Source: Cruorifilaria tuberocauda (Eukaryota > Nematoda > Chromadorea > Rhabditida > Onchocercidae). From it: a stretch of DNA of 64,000 nt. Position numbers and translations under genes: made by a program. Of the stretch, positions 12,617 through 46,246 are shown piece after piece. The stretch lies in assembly GCA_013365365.1 (NCBI GenBank), contig JABVXU010000005.1, forward strand, positions 62,001 through 126,000, read 5' to 3'. The notes beneath the pieces are model-generated. The model did not search any database. It saw only the letters and a list, made by a program, of their open reading frames with translations, and was not told where the DNA came from. Every line of letters begins with the position of its first letter. Within the stretch, counting starts at the first letter, position 1.

Positions 12617-13699
12617 CAATGGTACCGGTCTATGAATGCTATTATCTTCACAATAATTTAACAATTAGACAGGTAATAGAAGGAATTTAACAAGTATTAA
12701 TTGATAAGATTCATCTTCAAATTTAAGGTTTATGCAGTACGAATTATTTGTTCCATTTGATGTAATTTTTTGTGCTAAAAAAGATCTCGCTCAATAACCT
12801 AATTAATTGATCCTACCAAAAATGGAGAAATAAAAAATTCGACAGTTTTTCAGACTAATCATTAATTGAAATTTTAAAATTAAAGTAAAAATGAAAAATG
12901 TCAACAGCATTATATCATAATCATTTAATTTTTCATGTATTAATGAATGAAATATGTGACAGAAGAAACATATAGCACGTTGTTTTATGACCCTGTTTCG
13001 TCCAATCCAAAAAAGAACGACATTTTCAGTAGATGGATGTGTATTCTAAAAAAACATATATACATGATTATGATAGCGTATTCGAATATTCAAATAATGT
13101 AATCTCAAAAGTACAGAAAAGATGGCATTAAATAAGCTCGATAAGTTGAGAGAAATTTAAAGAAAAAGTAGCAAAGCTTTTAAAAGCTCGAGTCGTATAA
13201 GCAAGAAATCAGCATTTTGTCAACATTAGTGACTGTTATAGGATAATAATTCTGATCGGACAAAAGTATATTATTCTTGATTAGACTATAATTCATCCTT
13301 ATACATTGACAATGAAATCTCTATATACCCTTAAAAACTTGATTGGAATAATGAGGTAGAATAGAACAAAGAAAGAAATTATATAACGCATATATGCCCT
13401 ATGAAAATAGTGGGACGAGTTTACTTTTTTTGCAAATTTACATCTTTATCTAATATAAACTTATTAAAATAGCGAAGGATAGAATAAATTTCCTAATTAG
13501 AAATGACGAATAAACAGCCATAATACAGTTATAATGGTCGAAGAATCGTCCGACTGAGATCATTGGAAACAGAGGAATAAGTAAATATCAACAATAATAA
13601 TCTTTACTCTATACAAGTAACAGAAATAATAACAACAATAGCAACAATATAGCTCACTGCGTGAACTTTTAATGATATTTAGAAGGGAATAAGATTCTT
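12617..13699. other. Convergent intergenic region between transporter and cam-1
   Basis: About 1.1 kb holding the 3' ends of two converging genes. AATAAA at about 12828 is a candidate polyadenylation signal for the transporter. No coding or structured feature is seen. Confidence 0.5.
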
Positions 13700-33832
<20,133 letters not shown>

Positions 33833-34030
33833 TGCCTGGCTGGAAAGAGAAGATATAAAAAGATGAATTGGGATGCAATGTGCTGAAGGCGACAATCAAC
33901 CTCATCATTATCATCATTAGCATCGATTCTCGAAGAGATAGGACAGGAAAGAACGGCTACATATAAGCCTAGGCCTGGTTTGTTAGCTAAGCAACACTGC
34001 GTCCTCGCTTCGAACACTTTAGAATTTAAT
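33833..34030 (-). promoter_or_regulatory. Probable 5' region and spliced-leader acceptor of cam-1
   Basis: Reading on the minus strand, a long pyrimidine tract ends in CTTTCCAG at 33840, eight bases before the proposed cam-1 ATG (33830-33832). Beyond it lie about 180 nt of balanced base composition flanked by AT-rich sequence. The acceptor and the composition change together support a gene 5' end here. A minus-strand open stretch across this block has no ATG and is not called. Confidence 0.45.
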
Positions 34031-37000
34031 ATGAGCGAGTAGATTATTTAGAAAAAAATGTAATTGAAAAAATATTGTTTCATTTAATTTAATTTAATTT
34101 CAACGAATATGTTAAATTTAAATCGATTTATTGACTGGAATTTAACTAATTTTAAAAAAGATCATGAAAATTTTCGAAGAGTACCAAAATATATCAAAAA
34201 ATTCTTAAAATAATTTCCATTAATTTGAATTTTATTACCGTATAATGAAATCGCAGCAAAACTTTTAAACAGAAGGTGCCTTGGTGATAAGTATATCTGA
34301 AAATTGCTAGGATTAAATTTAAAAACCTTTTTTGCTTTATGTACGAATAATCAAAGTGCCTAATTGTCCTATTCATTGTAAAAAATTATCCAACCACTTT
34401 ATTCAAAACTTCATAAAAATTATTTCCACACCGTTTCCCTTCTTCCTCTTTTATTTTCCTTCAGAAATGTCAAATCCGTCAAGAGTTATTTTAATTTTAT
34501 TGCAAAATGCAGCATTGCTAAGAGTTAAAGTTCAAGAAATTCTAATTTAGAAAGTATGAAGAATTGGTGAAATTAAAAAATTTTTCTTTCCTTTCAAAAA
34601 TTTTCAACGAATATTTTCATTTTCATTAATAAATTCTAAAATTGGTGATTTTTTTTTTAGTTCATAAAATGATTTTCTAAATATAAATATACAAATCGGA
34701 TATTCCCTTTTCCAGTTAAAAATTCAGGTTTAAAAGCTTCTATCGTACTTGTAAAGGTCATCAGTACTTAAAAGATGAGACCATCTGTCTGGACATACGT
34801 AATTAAGCACATTGAAGATTATGTTTTATAGAGATAAGATGAAATTTTCTACATCTGTCATATTTGGAAGACTAAAAGCAAAAAAGGAAAAAGGAAATTT
34901 AAATGGAATTCATTTAAAAAATCAGGTTTAAAAGGTGGTACTCTAATGGTACTTGACAATTAATTGATAATTGATGACACTGATAAAATGGAAAAGAGAT
35001 AAATCTAAATGTGACATTTCAATATATCCGACGAAATTATTCTTCCAAAATGTATTTATCTAAAGCTAAATAATTAGCTTAACTTTATCAACTTTTAGTT
35101 AAATCAAAAATAATAATGGACAAACTATCCATGAGGAAAATAATACCTTATGCATGACCATATAATCTCTAAATAACTATTTATAAAGATATTTTAAGCC
35201 TAGTTTAGCCTACGGTTACATGGTTTCTATAGTCTTAACGATACTTTTGCATTAATTATGACAACATCCTAAATAAGCGAAATGAACAAATAGAAAATTG
35301 AGATTAAGCAGGTCGTTTCAAACTGAATAAAATTTAATTTATGACTGTCAAGTAATATTATTTCAGGAAAAGATGACAGACAGGCAAATAGGTTTCTTTC
35401 TATAAGAGGAAAAAGTAATGAATACCTGAGCACTTGAGCATGTTTAATTGAGCATGATTTTGCTGAAGGTCATGACAGTTTTCTCTATCATTGGAATTCA
35501 TCTTAATACCTTTAACATTCTCGTACGGTAAATATTATATTCAAATGAAATATAAGTCTTATTACAGTACACTATAGCTCATTCATCCATTCAATGGTCA
35601 ATTCCATATAAAGGTCAAATGTTGATTCTTTTGAATTTACAACGACATTCTGATATCAGGAAAGGAGGAGGATTTAGAGACTGAATGGAAGAAGTATAAT
35701 GGATCGTACCGAATAAAACTGGATCGATTAATAAAACGGTTAAAAAGTTTTCCGTATCATTATTTTCCTCTTTTAAGTAATATTTATTCATCTTTTCCCA
35801 AAATAAAAAAGTTTAAAAGTATTTAGTTAAAGTAAGATTTTATTAGTGTGATGAAAGTTTACACCGTTATTATTATTTTTATCAAAAATCAATACTTGAT
35901 AAACTTCTAAAGGAGTATATGTTATCAGTCTAACGAGAAAACTAACGTATAATCAAAGGTCACCAAAACTTATCATGATATGGCGAATAAATTGATAGTT
36001 ATGCAGTATCATCAAGAACATTTATGTTAGGTTGTAACAGGTTGAAATAAAAAACAAAATTTTACAGTACTAATTAACTTACGAATACAAATACGAAAAC
36101 AAAGTGCTAATGAAGAATGATTTTTCCAGAAATTTATTCAACATTAAAAATCAATGATACAATTATTCAATTAACTTTTTAAAAAGTGGAAATGAGGAAG
36201 AGACACCTGCTTTGAAATAAGAAAAATTATTAATTAACTAGAAATGATTATAGAGTGAAATTTAGAAACAGAATTGAAATACAATACGATATCATTAACT
36301 TAGATTCTCTCAATAAGACAGTAGGACTTTACAAAGCGCATTTGAGATAAGCTTAAGTGGAATTTTGAAATATGATATGATTCCATTGCTGCTACCGCTG
36401 CTTCTCCTGCTGCTGTGATAATGATATATATGATTTCTGATAATACTTCATTTCAGTAATAGAAGATTTATATGGACAAAAAAAAAAAACTTTGATAATT
36501 CGGACCAGATGACCGGATAGTGCAAATGTAAATAACGGAAAACCTGATCAAAGATAGTATTGAATTGTATTGAGTCTGCACTTCAGACATACAGACACGT
36601 GTACGTCATTACGTGATATGCAATTATGGCGTCATTCATATCAAAACTGCCATAAATAAGTAAAGCATTTGGAAATAAAATGAATTAATAAATTTGAATT
36701 AAAAGAAATCAAACTATTTCCTAAAAATAAAATGCTGGATAAAAAAGAAATTTGGAAATGAAGAAAAAGTGGTTTAGAAGAGTTGATCTAAATAGAGAAC
36801 ATAGATCTTAATCAGATATGTTTGCTAACATTGAGAGAGAGAAAAAGCGAGAGAGAGGGAAAATTTAATTAAAAAACCCCTTAAAGTAGCTTTACATCTT
36901 TTAAGCTTTTTTTCTCCTTTTCTCTCTGTCTCTCCAAAGAAAGGTAATTCAGAAAAAAGGAAGAAAAGAATTAAAGCCATGAAATGACTTTGAGAATTGC

Positions 37001-40000
37001 TAAAGGCATGTCATACAAATTTGAAAATGCCTTCTAAGATATGAGGTAGACAAAAAGGACAGACTAAAGGATTAATTTAGCATTTGGAGAGAAAGCTTCT
37101 ATTAAACAAATATTTCATCAGACATCAGAACAGAATTTGCAGCTTACATCCATCCATCCAATCATTCCATAAATTGATATCGAATGACAATTTTTCCATA
37201 CTTCTAAACAATTGTTACTGGAAGTTTCCGCCAGTAAACAAAACTTTAAATGAATTAAGGATGAAGATTGTCTGTTCGTCAAACGATCGAAATTACCAAT
37301 TTAACTTTACAAATATGCAAATGAGTGAATAAACAAAAATACAGGTAACGCGGGAAGCAATGAAAACATGGATTGCTATTATGAAATTTTATTTTTAAAA
37401 TGAAAAAAAAAAGGAAGATGAAAATGAAAAGTTACGGCGGCCATACGGAGGGAAGTCATCGAGAGAAGCACAATTGCTTTGACATCTTCTGTTACCTTAC
37501 TTCTTCATCGAACTGACAATTCTTACCTGAACGGACTGCCATTCAACCAAATCGAAATTCAAAAAACGAAAAAAAAAAGAGAAAAAACATTTCAAAATTT
37601 CTCTTCAATTTGTCCTATTAATAATTAATTCAGTTGAGATGAGAAATTAGAATTTAATGATCGTTTTATGTCAATTTAATTATCTAATCTTTAAATACTT
37701 TATATTAAAAAGTAACTTATTGGATTTTAAAATATTTTTTTTTAATGAACAAACTTTCAATAAACCTCTTTCAATTGTTGTAATTGTAATGAAGAAAGTA
37801 TTGAAAATTGAATTCTGCAATATCATAGAAATGGACTGTTAGTTGAGTTAAATTGAAATACCATATGAAATTAATTAATTGAAAATATTCAGAATGATGG
37901 GAATAATTTTATTCATATCATCCATTTTATTTATTTCAAAATGAACAAATATTCAAATTTATTAAAGTTAGAAGAATTGAAGAATTCAAGTAAAGAAAAG
38001 AAGGTAATAATGAGTAAACATTAAAGTTAGAAGAAAGAATTGAAGAATTCAGGTAAGTAAAAAAACAATAAACAAGCATTCTAATCAACTTTTTTTGATT
38101 CAATCTAACATTCAATCATCGAATGTAAAATATATTTATGATTTTTTAAATTTTTTAAAATAATTATAAAATATAAACAATTCATGTTTAATCTAAAAAA
38201 AGAAAACTTTGGAGAGAAAAAAATTTTTACCTGAATAAACCTGAATTCACCTGAATACCTAAATTCCATGAAAAATAAGACACGAAGAAGTTGAATTAAT
38301 TTTCATTGTTTCAAATTATAAATGCAAATTCTCCCATTAATTTACCTGATTCATTTCCTGATTCAGTGATTTTTTATTTTATTGATCAATGCAATAATAA
38401 TCTATTGAATGTGATCATGTCTTTGATCACTTAATACCTGTTATTACAGGTAAATCATTCGTTTAATCTATATATTATCTATTACATGATAGTGCATGAA
38501 TGCTTTATGATAATAATGCGGTGACGAGAAATGAAAAGCAGCTTAACAAATCCATCTTAACAATTACAGTTGTCATCACATAGCTAATTCGGATTGCGAT
38601 TCCGGAAAATGAGATTAAATAATTAATTAATAAATGAGAGAGTTGGTTGTGCAATTATGGATATACTCGAATAATGATGATAAAACAAAAGATCTGTCAG
38701 CAAATATCAGGCAGCAAGGAAAACTTTAGAGGAATGTTATTCAAAGTTTTTGGAGAAGAATATATCAAATTACCTTTCAGGAATGAGTAGTGAAAGCGAA
38801 CGGAATGCACCGAACAGATATATAAGTTTAAGTTGTATGAAAGAAGTAAACAGATATTATCTTTTAGAGTTTTAGAGATATTATTTTTTTTTTCTTTTAG
38901 AGTTCTAAAATCTGTTAAAACCATCAATTTACAAGTATTAATTTAATATTTCTTATCAAATATTTTATTTTTATTTTTCCTAAAAAAGATTTACTAAAAA
39001 AAGTTTGAATTCATTTTAATTCAATTAATTTACTTTCCTTTTTTCGTATTCGGTATTACAATTTACAGCGTTATGAAACGTTTAAAACGTGAAAACGTGA
39101 AAATTTCATAAAGTTGTGTGAATATTTTGGATTATAAAATTATCGTTTGAAGATATGAATGATTAGTGAGAAGAAAGACGATGTTCAAATTTTAAATGAA
39201 TGAAAAAACTTCTTGTAACTTCCGTATAGATAGATCCTTTCTTCCTTACAGACAAATGAAAGTAACGGAAATGTCTAAAGTCTAAAGACAGGTATCAGAT
39301 TTCAACGAAGTTAATGTCAATCATATCAAACGTGTAGGAAAAATGATAGTCGTTGTCGAATTGTGCTATTAAAATTTAAATGAAATGTTCAGTTCAAAAA
39401 TAAAACCTAAAACTACGCTTGCATCATTTATTTCCCATAATTTTCATATTATCAATTACGAATTATTTTAATATTACTAAATTAAAATTATCAATTGTTA
39501 TCAGTATATTATCGAAATGATTTAAGCATTGAAAGAGAAATTTAGCAAGAATTGTAAGAAATTTTAAATTTTGTTTCCCGCATTTTCTTTTTTGTATTTT
39601 GAAAAGTAATAAAAGTAAACTATAATTTTACCCAATTTGCAATATTTCATTCAGTAATTACTGAATTTCAGTTTTTCGGGAAGAATTTTTTGTGGAAATG
39701 TATTTTATTATGAACTCATATCCAAGAACAATATCCGATTTTCTTGTAAGATTTATTAGATTAAAAACTTTGCAGTAAGTTAAAGTATTATGACTTCATA
39801 ATATATTGGAAAACATTGAATTAAATCTCTGAGTGGTTCCGGTATTTTAGCTGAAAACTGAACTGAACTGAATCTCTCAATAGTTCCGATATTTCATGAC
39901 AAAATCTCTCTTACTTTCAAAACCTTAGTATACTATTTTCAGACTGTAACGAAGTAAATAAAAGAAATTGTTACAAATATATTAAAAAGTATTCTTTAAG

Positions 40001-43000
40001 AAATAATAGCGAGAAATTATACTTTTCAAGTAATAAAAAATGAAAAGCATAGGTAATATTTCTATAAAGAAGAAAGCAAAAATTTCAGATTCAAGCAAAA
40101 TTTTCAACCTACTTTTGTCAAATTAACAGAAATTTAACAAAAAGTTCTAAAAAACTTTGTTTCACCTATGAAAGGCAACTGAAAAACTCTTCAAATTCAT
40201 CAAATCACTTTTTTTCCGGTTAAACTTTTTAGAATTCGAGTAAAACGGTTTGCAAAATTCAATAGTTTTGAAAAAAAAAATTATATTTATAAATATTTTC
40301 AAAGATATTTAAAATGATAAATTTTGATTTAATCCAAAAAATTTCAGCTTAAATTCGTTATATTATTTCATTGAAAGCAATTTTGGCCAAAATATTACTT
40401 CTAACAATATCCGTTTCCGGAACGAAAAGAATTGAACCTTTTAACGCCTGACATAGATTGATATAAAAATATGACATTCAATTAGCCAAAATATCATTTC
40501 TAACAAAAAATTTCTAAAAATATTACTTCAATTTCGGAAACGAAAAGAATTGAACCTTTAATTGAGCCTTATGTATTGATTAGTTAATCATCCATGAATT
40601 TGAATATTGTCGGAAATTATGTCTATGAGAGGAAGAACTAATGACAACAATATCACACAACATGTTTCTTTAAATGGCATATGAATAAAAACCTTTCAAC
40701 CTGATATTATCAATACCATGATTTAAGCTTAGTCAAAGTTTGTTGATATCAATAATAATCATTTTTATAAAGATAGTTTAAATTACTGTTTCATTTCAGT
40801 ATCATTTGCTAGGTATAATTTTTCTCACACTCTCTTCCAAATTCAATTTCCACTAAATACAAACAACTATTGTTGCAATAATAAAATTAATCTTAAAATG
40901 AATTACTTTCAAATTTTTTATTTATTCTATTAGTTGAACAGAAATTGAAAGAAAAGGTAATAAGAAAATTTATGTGACCTAAATTTTAAGCTCTGTTGTA
41001 AACAAAAAAGATGTTAACTCCTCGCTATACCTCTTCATACTCTTGTAATCCAAACAAATGTTAAGCTTCAGTAGTTCTATTTACATAGTAAATGTGAGGT
41101 AGATAATACACCTGTATGCATACCTGTTCTTCCTCTTATAAATAAGTGTGAAATATACCATATCCAATTCAAGCTTTCAATCATTTCTTCTTCATATTCA
41201 AAAGCATTAAATTTGGTTAAGCATTATGGTATACAATTTTGGGTAGAAATTACGGGTACGGGTAGAAATTATGGGTAGAAATAAAGGGAAATAGTTGTGA
41301 GGGAAGGAAAACCAAAAATATATATATACAAAATCTGCAAAAAAAAAACAAATACTACATGCGATCGTAACTAAAAATAGCACAAAAGATAATTAGGACT
41401 AGAATAATTATCCTCTCCAGGTCATTTTTAATTACTACCCATTTCAAACCTGGTTTTTTTTTCCAAAATTGGAATTTAATTTTAATAACAAAGAAGTTAT
41501 TAGACTAAAATTGAAGTAATATTAATTTTAAGATTAACAGATAATATTTATAAAATTTCAAAATTTAATTTAATACATCATACGATATTAACAGTGTATT
41601 TACCTACTCTGCTACTATCCATCAAATTTTTTACCTATTTTTCATTTTTGTTGCTGAATATGCAGGAAACAGGAAGTTATGGTACACTTGTAGTAACTAA
41701 ATACAAATAACCTGTAATTACATGGCCATCTGCTTCGCTCAAAAAAATAATTGCATAGTGAGGGAACAAAAGAATGGATGGGATTCCCTGCCGAGAGTGC
41801 CTTTATACTAAATTGTCTTTTGAGAGGAATGAATGGTACTTCCCTCTGGTCAATGATTACCTGAAGATATTACAACAAAAAAAAAAAAAAATTTCAGAAT
41901 ATTTTCTTCATCCTCAATTTTATTTCTTTCTATTAATTTTCATTTTTAGAACAGAATTAATTATTTCTTTCAATTACAAAATTTAACAAAATCGCTAATT
42001 ACAGTTTTCAATTAAAAGTAAATATTATTGTTATCTGTTCGAGGCATTAACAAAATCATTAATTAGAAGGATTATAAATTTTTTTTGAATTAGAAGAATT
42101 GTAAATTATAAATTAAAAATTATAAAATTCTCTCTCTCTCTCTCTCTCTCTTTCTCTTTCTCTTTCACCCAATTACGAATTAGAAGGATTATAAATTTTT
42201 TTTCGAATTAGAAGAATTGTAAATTATAAATTAAAAATTATAAATTTCTCTCTCTCTCTCTCTCTTTCTCTTTCTCTTTCACCCTTTGATATAAAATACT
42301 AAAGTTAAGATTTTGATTAGATGAAAAAATTGAACTTTGACATTTAAAAAAAAAATTACTTACAAAAGCCACAGTATTTATTTATTAACGTAATAATGTA
42401 TTCACAATATTTATTTATTAACTAAAATTCATATATGTCACTTATTTGTCATTTGATGTAATTTAAAAGTTTTTCTTTAATATCTTTAAAATTTTGCAAT
42501 TTTTAAATTTATTATCATTTATGATGAAGTTTTTGAGGAATAATATTAGATTAGCATATATATGTTTGCATAAAATTTCCATTCATTTCTCAAAAATTTC
42601 ACTTAGAAAAATCTGAAAAGCTTTTGATATTTGACAAATCAAAAATTGAACAGATGGCTAAAATGTAATTCAACAATGACATTTCCCTCATATATATTAC
42701 TTAATACATTTTTCTCGGAGAATCCTCCTTTTTTTCTCTCTTTCGTTTTTTTTTTTTTAAAAAAATTCATTGCTATACCTGTAAAGTATATATAAATTAC
42801 ATTTTAAGAAAATTAAATTTAAACTTTTTTCTTTCCTTCAAATGAATTTCTATTCGATTCGAAATCTGCAAATTATTTCATGGAACAGGCGATTGATTAT
42901 ATTGCATCTAACATGTAAAATATTCAATCTGAAATGATTGGTCAACAAAGTGACTGACCATTGGTCAGTTGAAATTTAAAGTTTACTATGGTCAATATTT

Positions 43001-44875
43001 GTCTTATAATGGATTATAATGAATGCATTGAATGGAATTAATTAAAAAAATTGACTCCTATTTTAGCTTATATTAGCTAACAGAGTCTTAATTGGGAAGC
43101 TCATAGTTTAAGTTTGTTCTTCAATTTATTTACTTTTTCTTTAAGAATATCGAGAGTAAAAAAAAAAAAACAACGATATTATTATAGAGTTTATTTAATT
43201 CGTTTATTTAATTTTATTAATGATTTCTGAATGGTTCATTTGTTTTTCTTTTTTTTTTTGGTACCATTTGCATTTGTTCGTATCAGCTAAAAATTCGAAT
43301 ATTTTCAAAAAACTATTTTATTTATGTCAATAAAACATGTTCGAAGAGTTGCATTACTTTTTGATATGAATCTTCTTTTTTCCCTCCCTCTCTCTCTCTC
43401 TCTCTTCAACCTTATTATCGTTATCTTTGTGAAATTTAAGTCGAATCATTTATCTGCTTCAAATGTAATGACAAATTTTTCAGCCTCTAACAGAGATATG
43501 TGAGATACATTCAAATTATCTATCTATGCCCTACAAAGTACATTAACTTTAACTTTGAAATTTTTAATATTAATATTTCATCAGTATTATTTAGCATCAT
43601 GCACTATTCAACTTTTCCATCTTATATTCACTTAGTAATAATTCAGGTAAATATATAGAGTTAGTCTGATTATCAATCTGTTCAAGTTATCTGTTAGTAT
43701 TGATTACCATAGAGGAAATTATTATTTTTCATCTTAAATTTCATCTATTAAAAGGTGGAAAGGTGGAAAGGAAAAAAAAACATCACATTTGATCTGATTG
43801 AACGATAGAAAATATCACAATAGAGTGAAACTGTACTTCAATTTCAACAAATTATTGCACATTTTCTCTTTTATTGTCGCATGTTTAGCGATCGCAGGCA
43901 GGATGAATCGCAATTGAAATTTCATTTCATTTCAGTAAAACTTCCTCGAGAGTATGATGGAAGTGCTAGACAGTTGGTGCTGGTAACAAATGCGTTTAAC
44001 CGGGTCGATAAGGCATTTTAACCAATTATTCTGACAGGTCGAGGAAAATTTTGATTGATAATTCACATAAATTTTGGCGTTTCCCGCAACATTTTATCCT
44101 CGGGAATCTAAAACTCTCAGCCACTAAAATTATTCTTTCACTCTCTATCTATTATTACAACATAACTCATCCTTCAAATTCCGCCAACTATTTTTAAAAA
44201 CAAGTGAAAAAAAAAACTAAACTCATAATTAAACTTTTTTTTTTCAATATTTGATAATTTTGAAATATTTAATTTTAAGATTATTAAATTTATGTGATTT
44301 TTAAAAATATTTTGTGTTAACATTTTAACGGTGAATTAATGATATCAATCAATCAATGCCGATATTTGATGTTACGAAGAAATATTTGAGAGTTAAAAAC
44401 TGGTTTTTAATTTTTCAAAAAAAAAAAAAAATTACCTCCAATTACGAAAAATGCATGAAACTGAATGAAAATTTTTAATAAATTCTATTTCCGTTACCAA
44501 AGCATATCTTAAAGCTTAAACCTTTCGTTGAATAACAACTTTTTAAATATTGAAATTGTTGTTTCAATTAAGAAGTTGAAAAAATTAAATAAGAAACTTG
44601 GAAGAAATGAAAGCATTAGCAAATAATAATTGCATTGATAAGTAATTTTTTTGAAAAGATAACTTCCTCTCGATAGGAAAATAAACTCCATAACTAGGTT
44701 ATCCTGAATTTAACCTGAATAATCCGTAAATACTTACGAGCAATTTTCCCAAATTATTACGCTACTTGAATTTCAAGAAATTATAAAACTAAAATCTAAA
44801 AATAATTATGAAAAAAATAAAAGATTCGTTTTAATCATTGAAAAGGAATTTGCAAATTTATTAAAATTTACCAAC
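34031..44875. other. Gene-poor region, about 10.8 kb
   Basis: AT-rich DNA without a supported gene on either strand. It holds CT microsatellites (42129-42160, 42247-42275, about 43387-43404), a tandem duplication at 42061-42285, and a partial duplication near 40380-40560. A mini-exon-like sequence at 37527-37542 (minus; ATG, five codons, then a consensus donor) is too short to call. GC-richer patches near 37435-37550 and 41760-41870 are unexplained. Confidence 0.45.
42061..42285. repeat. Tandem duplication of a ~110-bp block containing CT microsatellites
   Basis: Two near-identical copies (about 42061-42170 and 42179-42284) each run AATTAGAAGGATTATAAATT, a T-run, AGAAGAATTGTAAATTATAA, then a CT microsatellite ending CTTTCACCC. 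They differ mainly in T-run and CT-run length. Confidence 0.9.
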
Positions 44876-45012
44876 CTTTTTCACTTAATGGTTCCAAAGT
44901 TACTTTATCCATTTTTCTGGGATTACCATCTTCGATTAAGCTGATAACATTCATTTTATGAGCATTTCTTTCCTCATATATCACTTTAATTTGCAAAATC
45001 AACACTTGAATA
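44876..45012 (-). CDS. Orphan exon, possibly an alternative 5' exon of cam-1
   Basis: Bounded by a consensus acceptor (TTCCTTACAG, minus strand) and a donor GTTGGT, the 137-nt exon is open in one frame. It encodes IQVLILQIKVIYEERNAHK, then MNVISLIEDGNPRKMDKV, then TLEPLSEK, ending in phase 1. Its exit phase matches the entry phase of cam-1 exon 2 at 31038 or 31044, about 14 kb away on the same strand, without a stop. No upstream partner with the required phase was found. It could be an alternative N-terminal cam-1 exon without a clear signal peptide, or part of another gene. No domain is recognised. Confidence 0.35.
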
Positions 45013-45203
45013 CTGTAAGGAAACTGTCAACAGTACGATTTAATCTCTTCACTATTTATTGGAACATTTTTTGAATAAACCTGAAAAACGTTGTGATTTT
45101 AAATTAAACTCTCTTACATATATTAATTTGTAAATATCGAATATTAATTATACGGTTGAGACATAATTTGTGAAATATTTGTGTAACAAACAAAAATTGC
45201 GGA

Positions 45204-45303
45204 GGTAAATGACTACAGTATAATGAACGGTAAATGACTACAGTATAATGAACGGTAAATGACTACAGTACAATGAACAGTAAATGACTACAGTATAATG
45301 AAT
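45204..45303. repeat. 25-bp minisatellite, four copies
   Basis: Four copies of GGTAAATGACTACAGTATAA plus TGAAC in exact 25-bp register (45204, 45229, 45254, 45279), with one or two substitutions. Located just upstream of the orphan exon in its reading direction. Confidence 0.92.
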
Positions 45304-45984
45304 AGTTTCTTTTTCTCAATCATTTTATTTCATTCAAATTATTTAATAAAAATAAAATAAGCGCAAATTACAGTAAACATTACATGCTTTTATCCTTACG
45401 GATTTTCAGGCTTAATTTATGCTGCTGAAGTTACTTTTATTAAATTTATAATTAATCACCACCCATACAATACAGTATGCATACCATCCATATAATAGAA
45501 GAGTACGATTATCATCCATATATAAGCTCAAAATTTGGATGATAAATTTTACCAACCATATTTGGTGGAATTACAAGCCTTTTCTCTTCTTCAGTTGTGG
45601 ATCATGAAAGAGCTTTCTCATTTCACTTCCTTACTAATATTCATTAATTCAATAAGCATTGAAAAGCTACAGATTGCTAATAATAGCTTTATTTAATTAA
45701 CAAGAAGAAGAAACAACATTTAAAGCATGAATTTCTACTTTAAATCAAAATTTGAGAAATGAAATTCTGAGATTAATATTAGAAACCAATACAATAATAT
45801 TAATGAGATGAAGAGAGATGAATCATTTCTTCCCGAGAAATTTTTCATTGTCGGATTGTTAAGAAATGACCTTTCGGTATGGCATACATTTGTTTATACA
45901 TAACAAGGAATGGATGTTAGGAAGAAGAATTAATAGCGATGTCATCATTAATTCACTATTAGCAGCAGCAGTTCATAAATCTAA

Positions 45985-46185
45985 ATGACGACTGATCCCC
46001 TCGGGGCAATAAATCAAAATGATAGAGGAGAGGCGGGGATGGTTTCAACTGAAGCTCAGCTTAGATTTTCCGATGTTGAAGTATTTATGAGGAGAAACGT
46101 GACAATACAATATGAATGGCGTGAATTAGAACGAAGAAGAAGGTGGCATTCTGCGCCACGGGACAAGTGGAATAGGCGTCTTTGA
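45985..46185 (+). CDS. Unplaced 66-residue ORF with protein-like composition
   Basis: An ATG-started ORF in a GC-richer patch encodes a hydrophilic protein: acidic in its first half and strongly basic at the end (WRELERRRRWHSAPRDKWN). No signal peptide, domain or splice pattern is seen. It ends just before a polypyrimidine/polypurine inverted repeat. It may be a chance ORF inside a promoter-like region. Confidence 0.2.
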   Translation: MTTDPLGAINQNDRGEAGMVSTEAQLRFSDVEVFMRRNVTIQYEWRELERRRRWHSAPRDKWNRRL

Positions 46186-46186
46186 A

Positions 46187-46246
46187 CTCTCTCCCTCTCT
46201 CTCTCTCTCTTATTGAGAGGGAGCGGGAGAGGAAGAGGGAGAGGGA
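46187..46246. repeat. Polypyrimidine-polypurine inverted repeat
   Basis: A CT-rich run (CTCTCTCCCTCTCTCTCTCT) is followed after a TATTG spacer by a GA-rich run of similar length. The two can pair as an imperfect hairpin of about 25 bp or form triplex-type structures. Confidence 0.7.

Noticed and set aside
37527..37542. Minus-strand ATG with five codons and a perfect donor (MAVRS then GTAAGA), phase-compatible with cam-1 exon 2
   Set aside because: Sixteen bases are too few to separate a real mini first exon from chance, and it would give the receptor no signal peptide.
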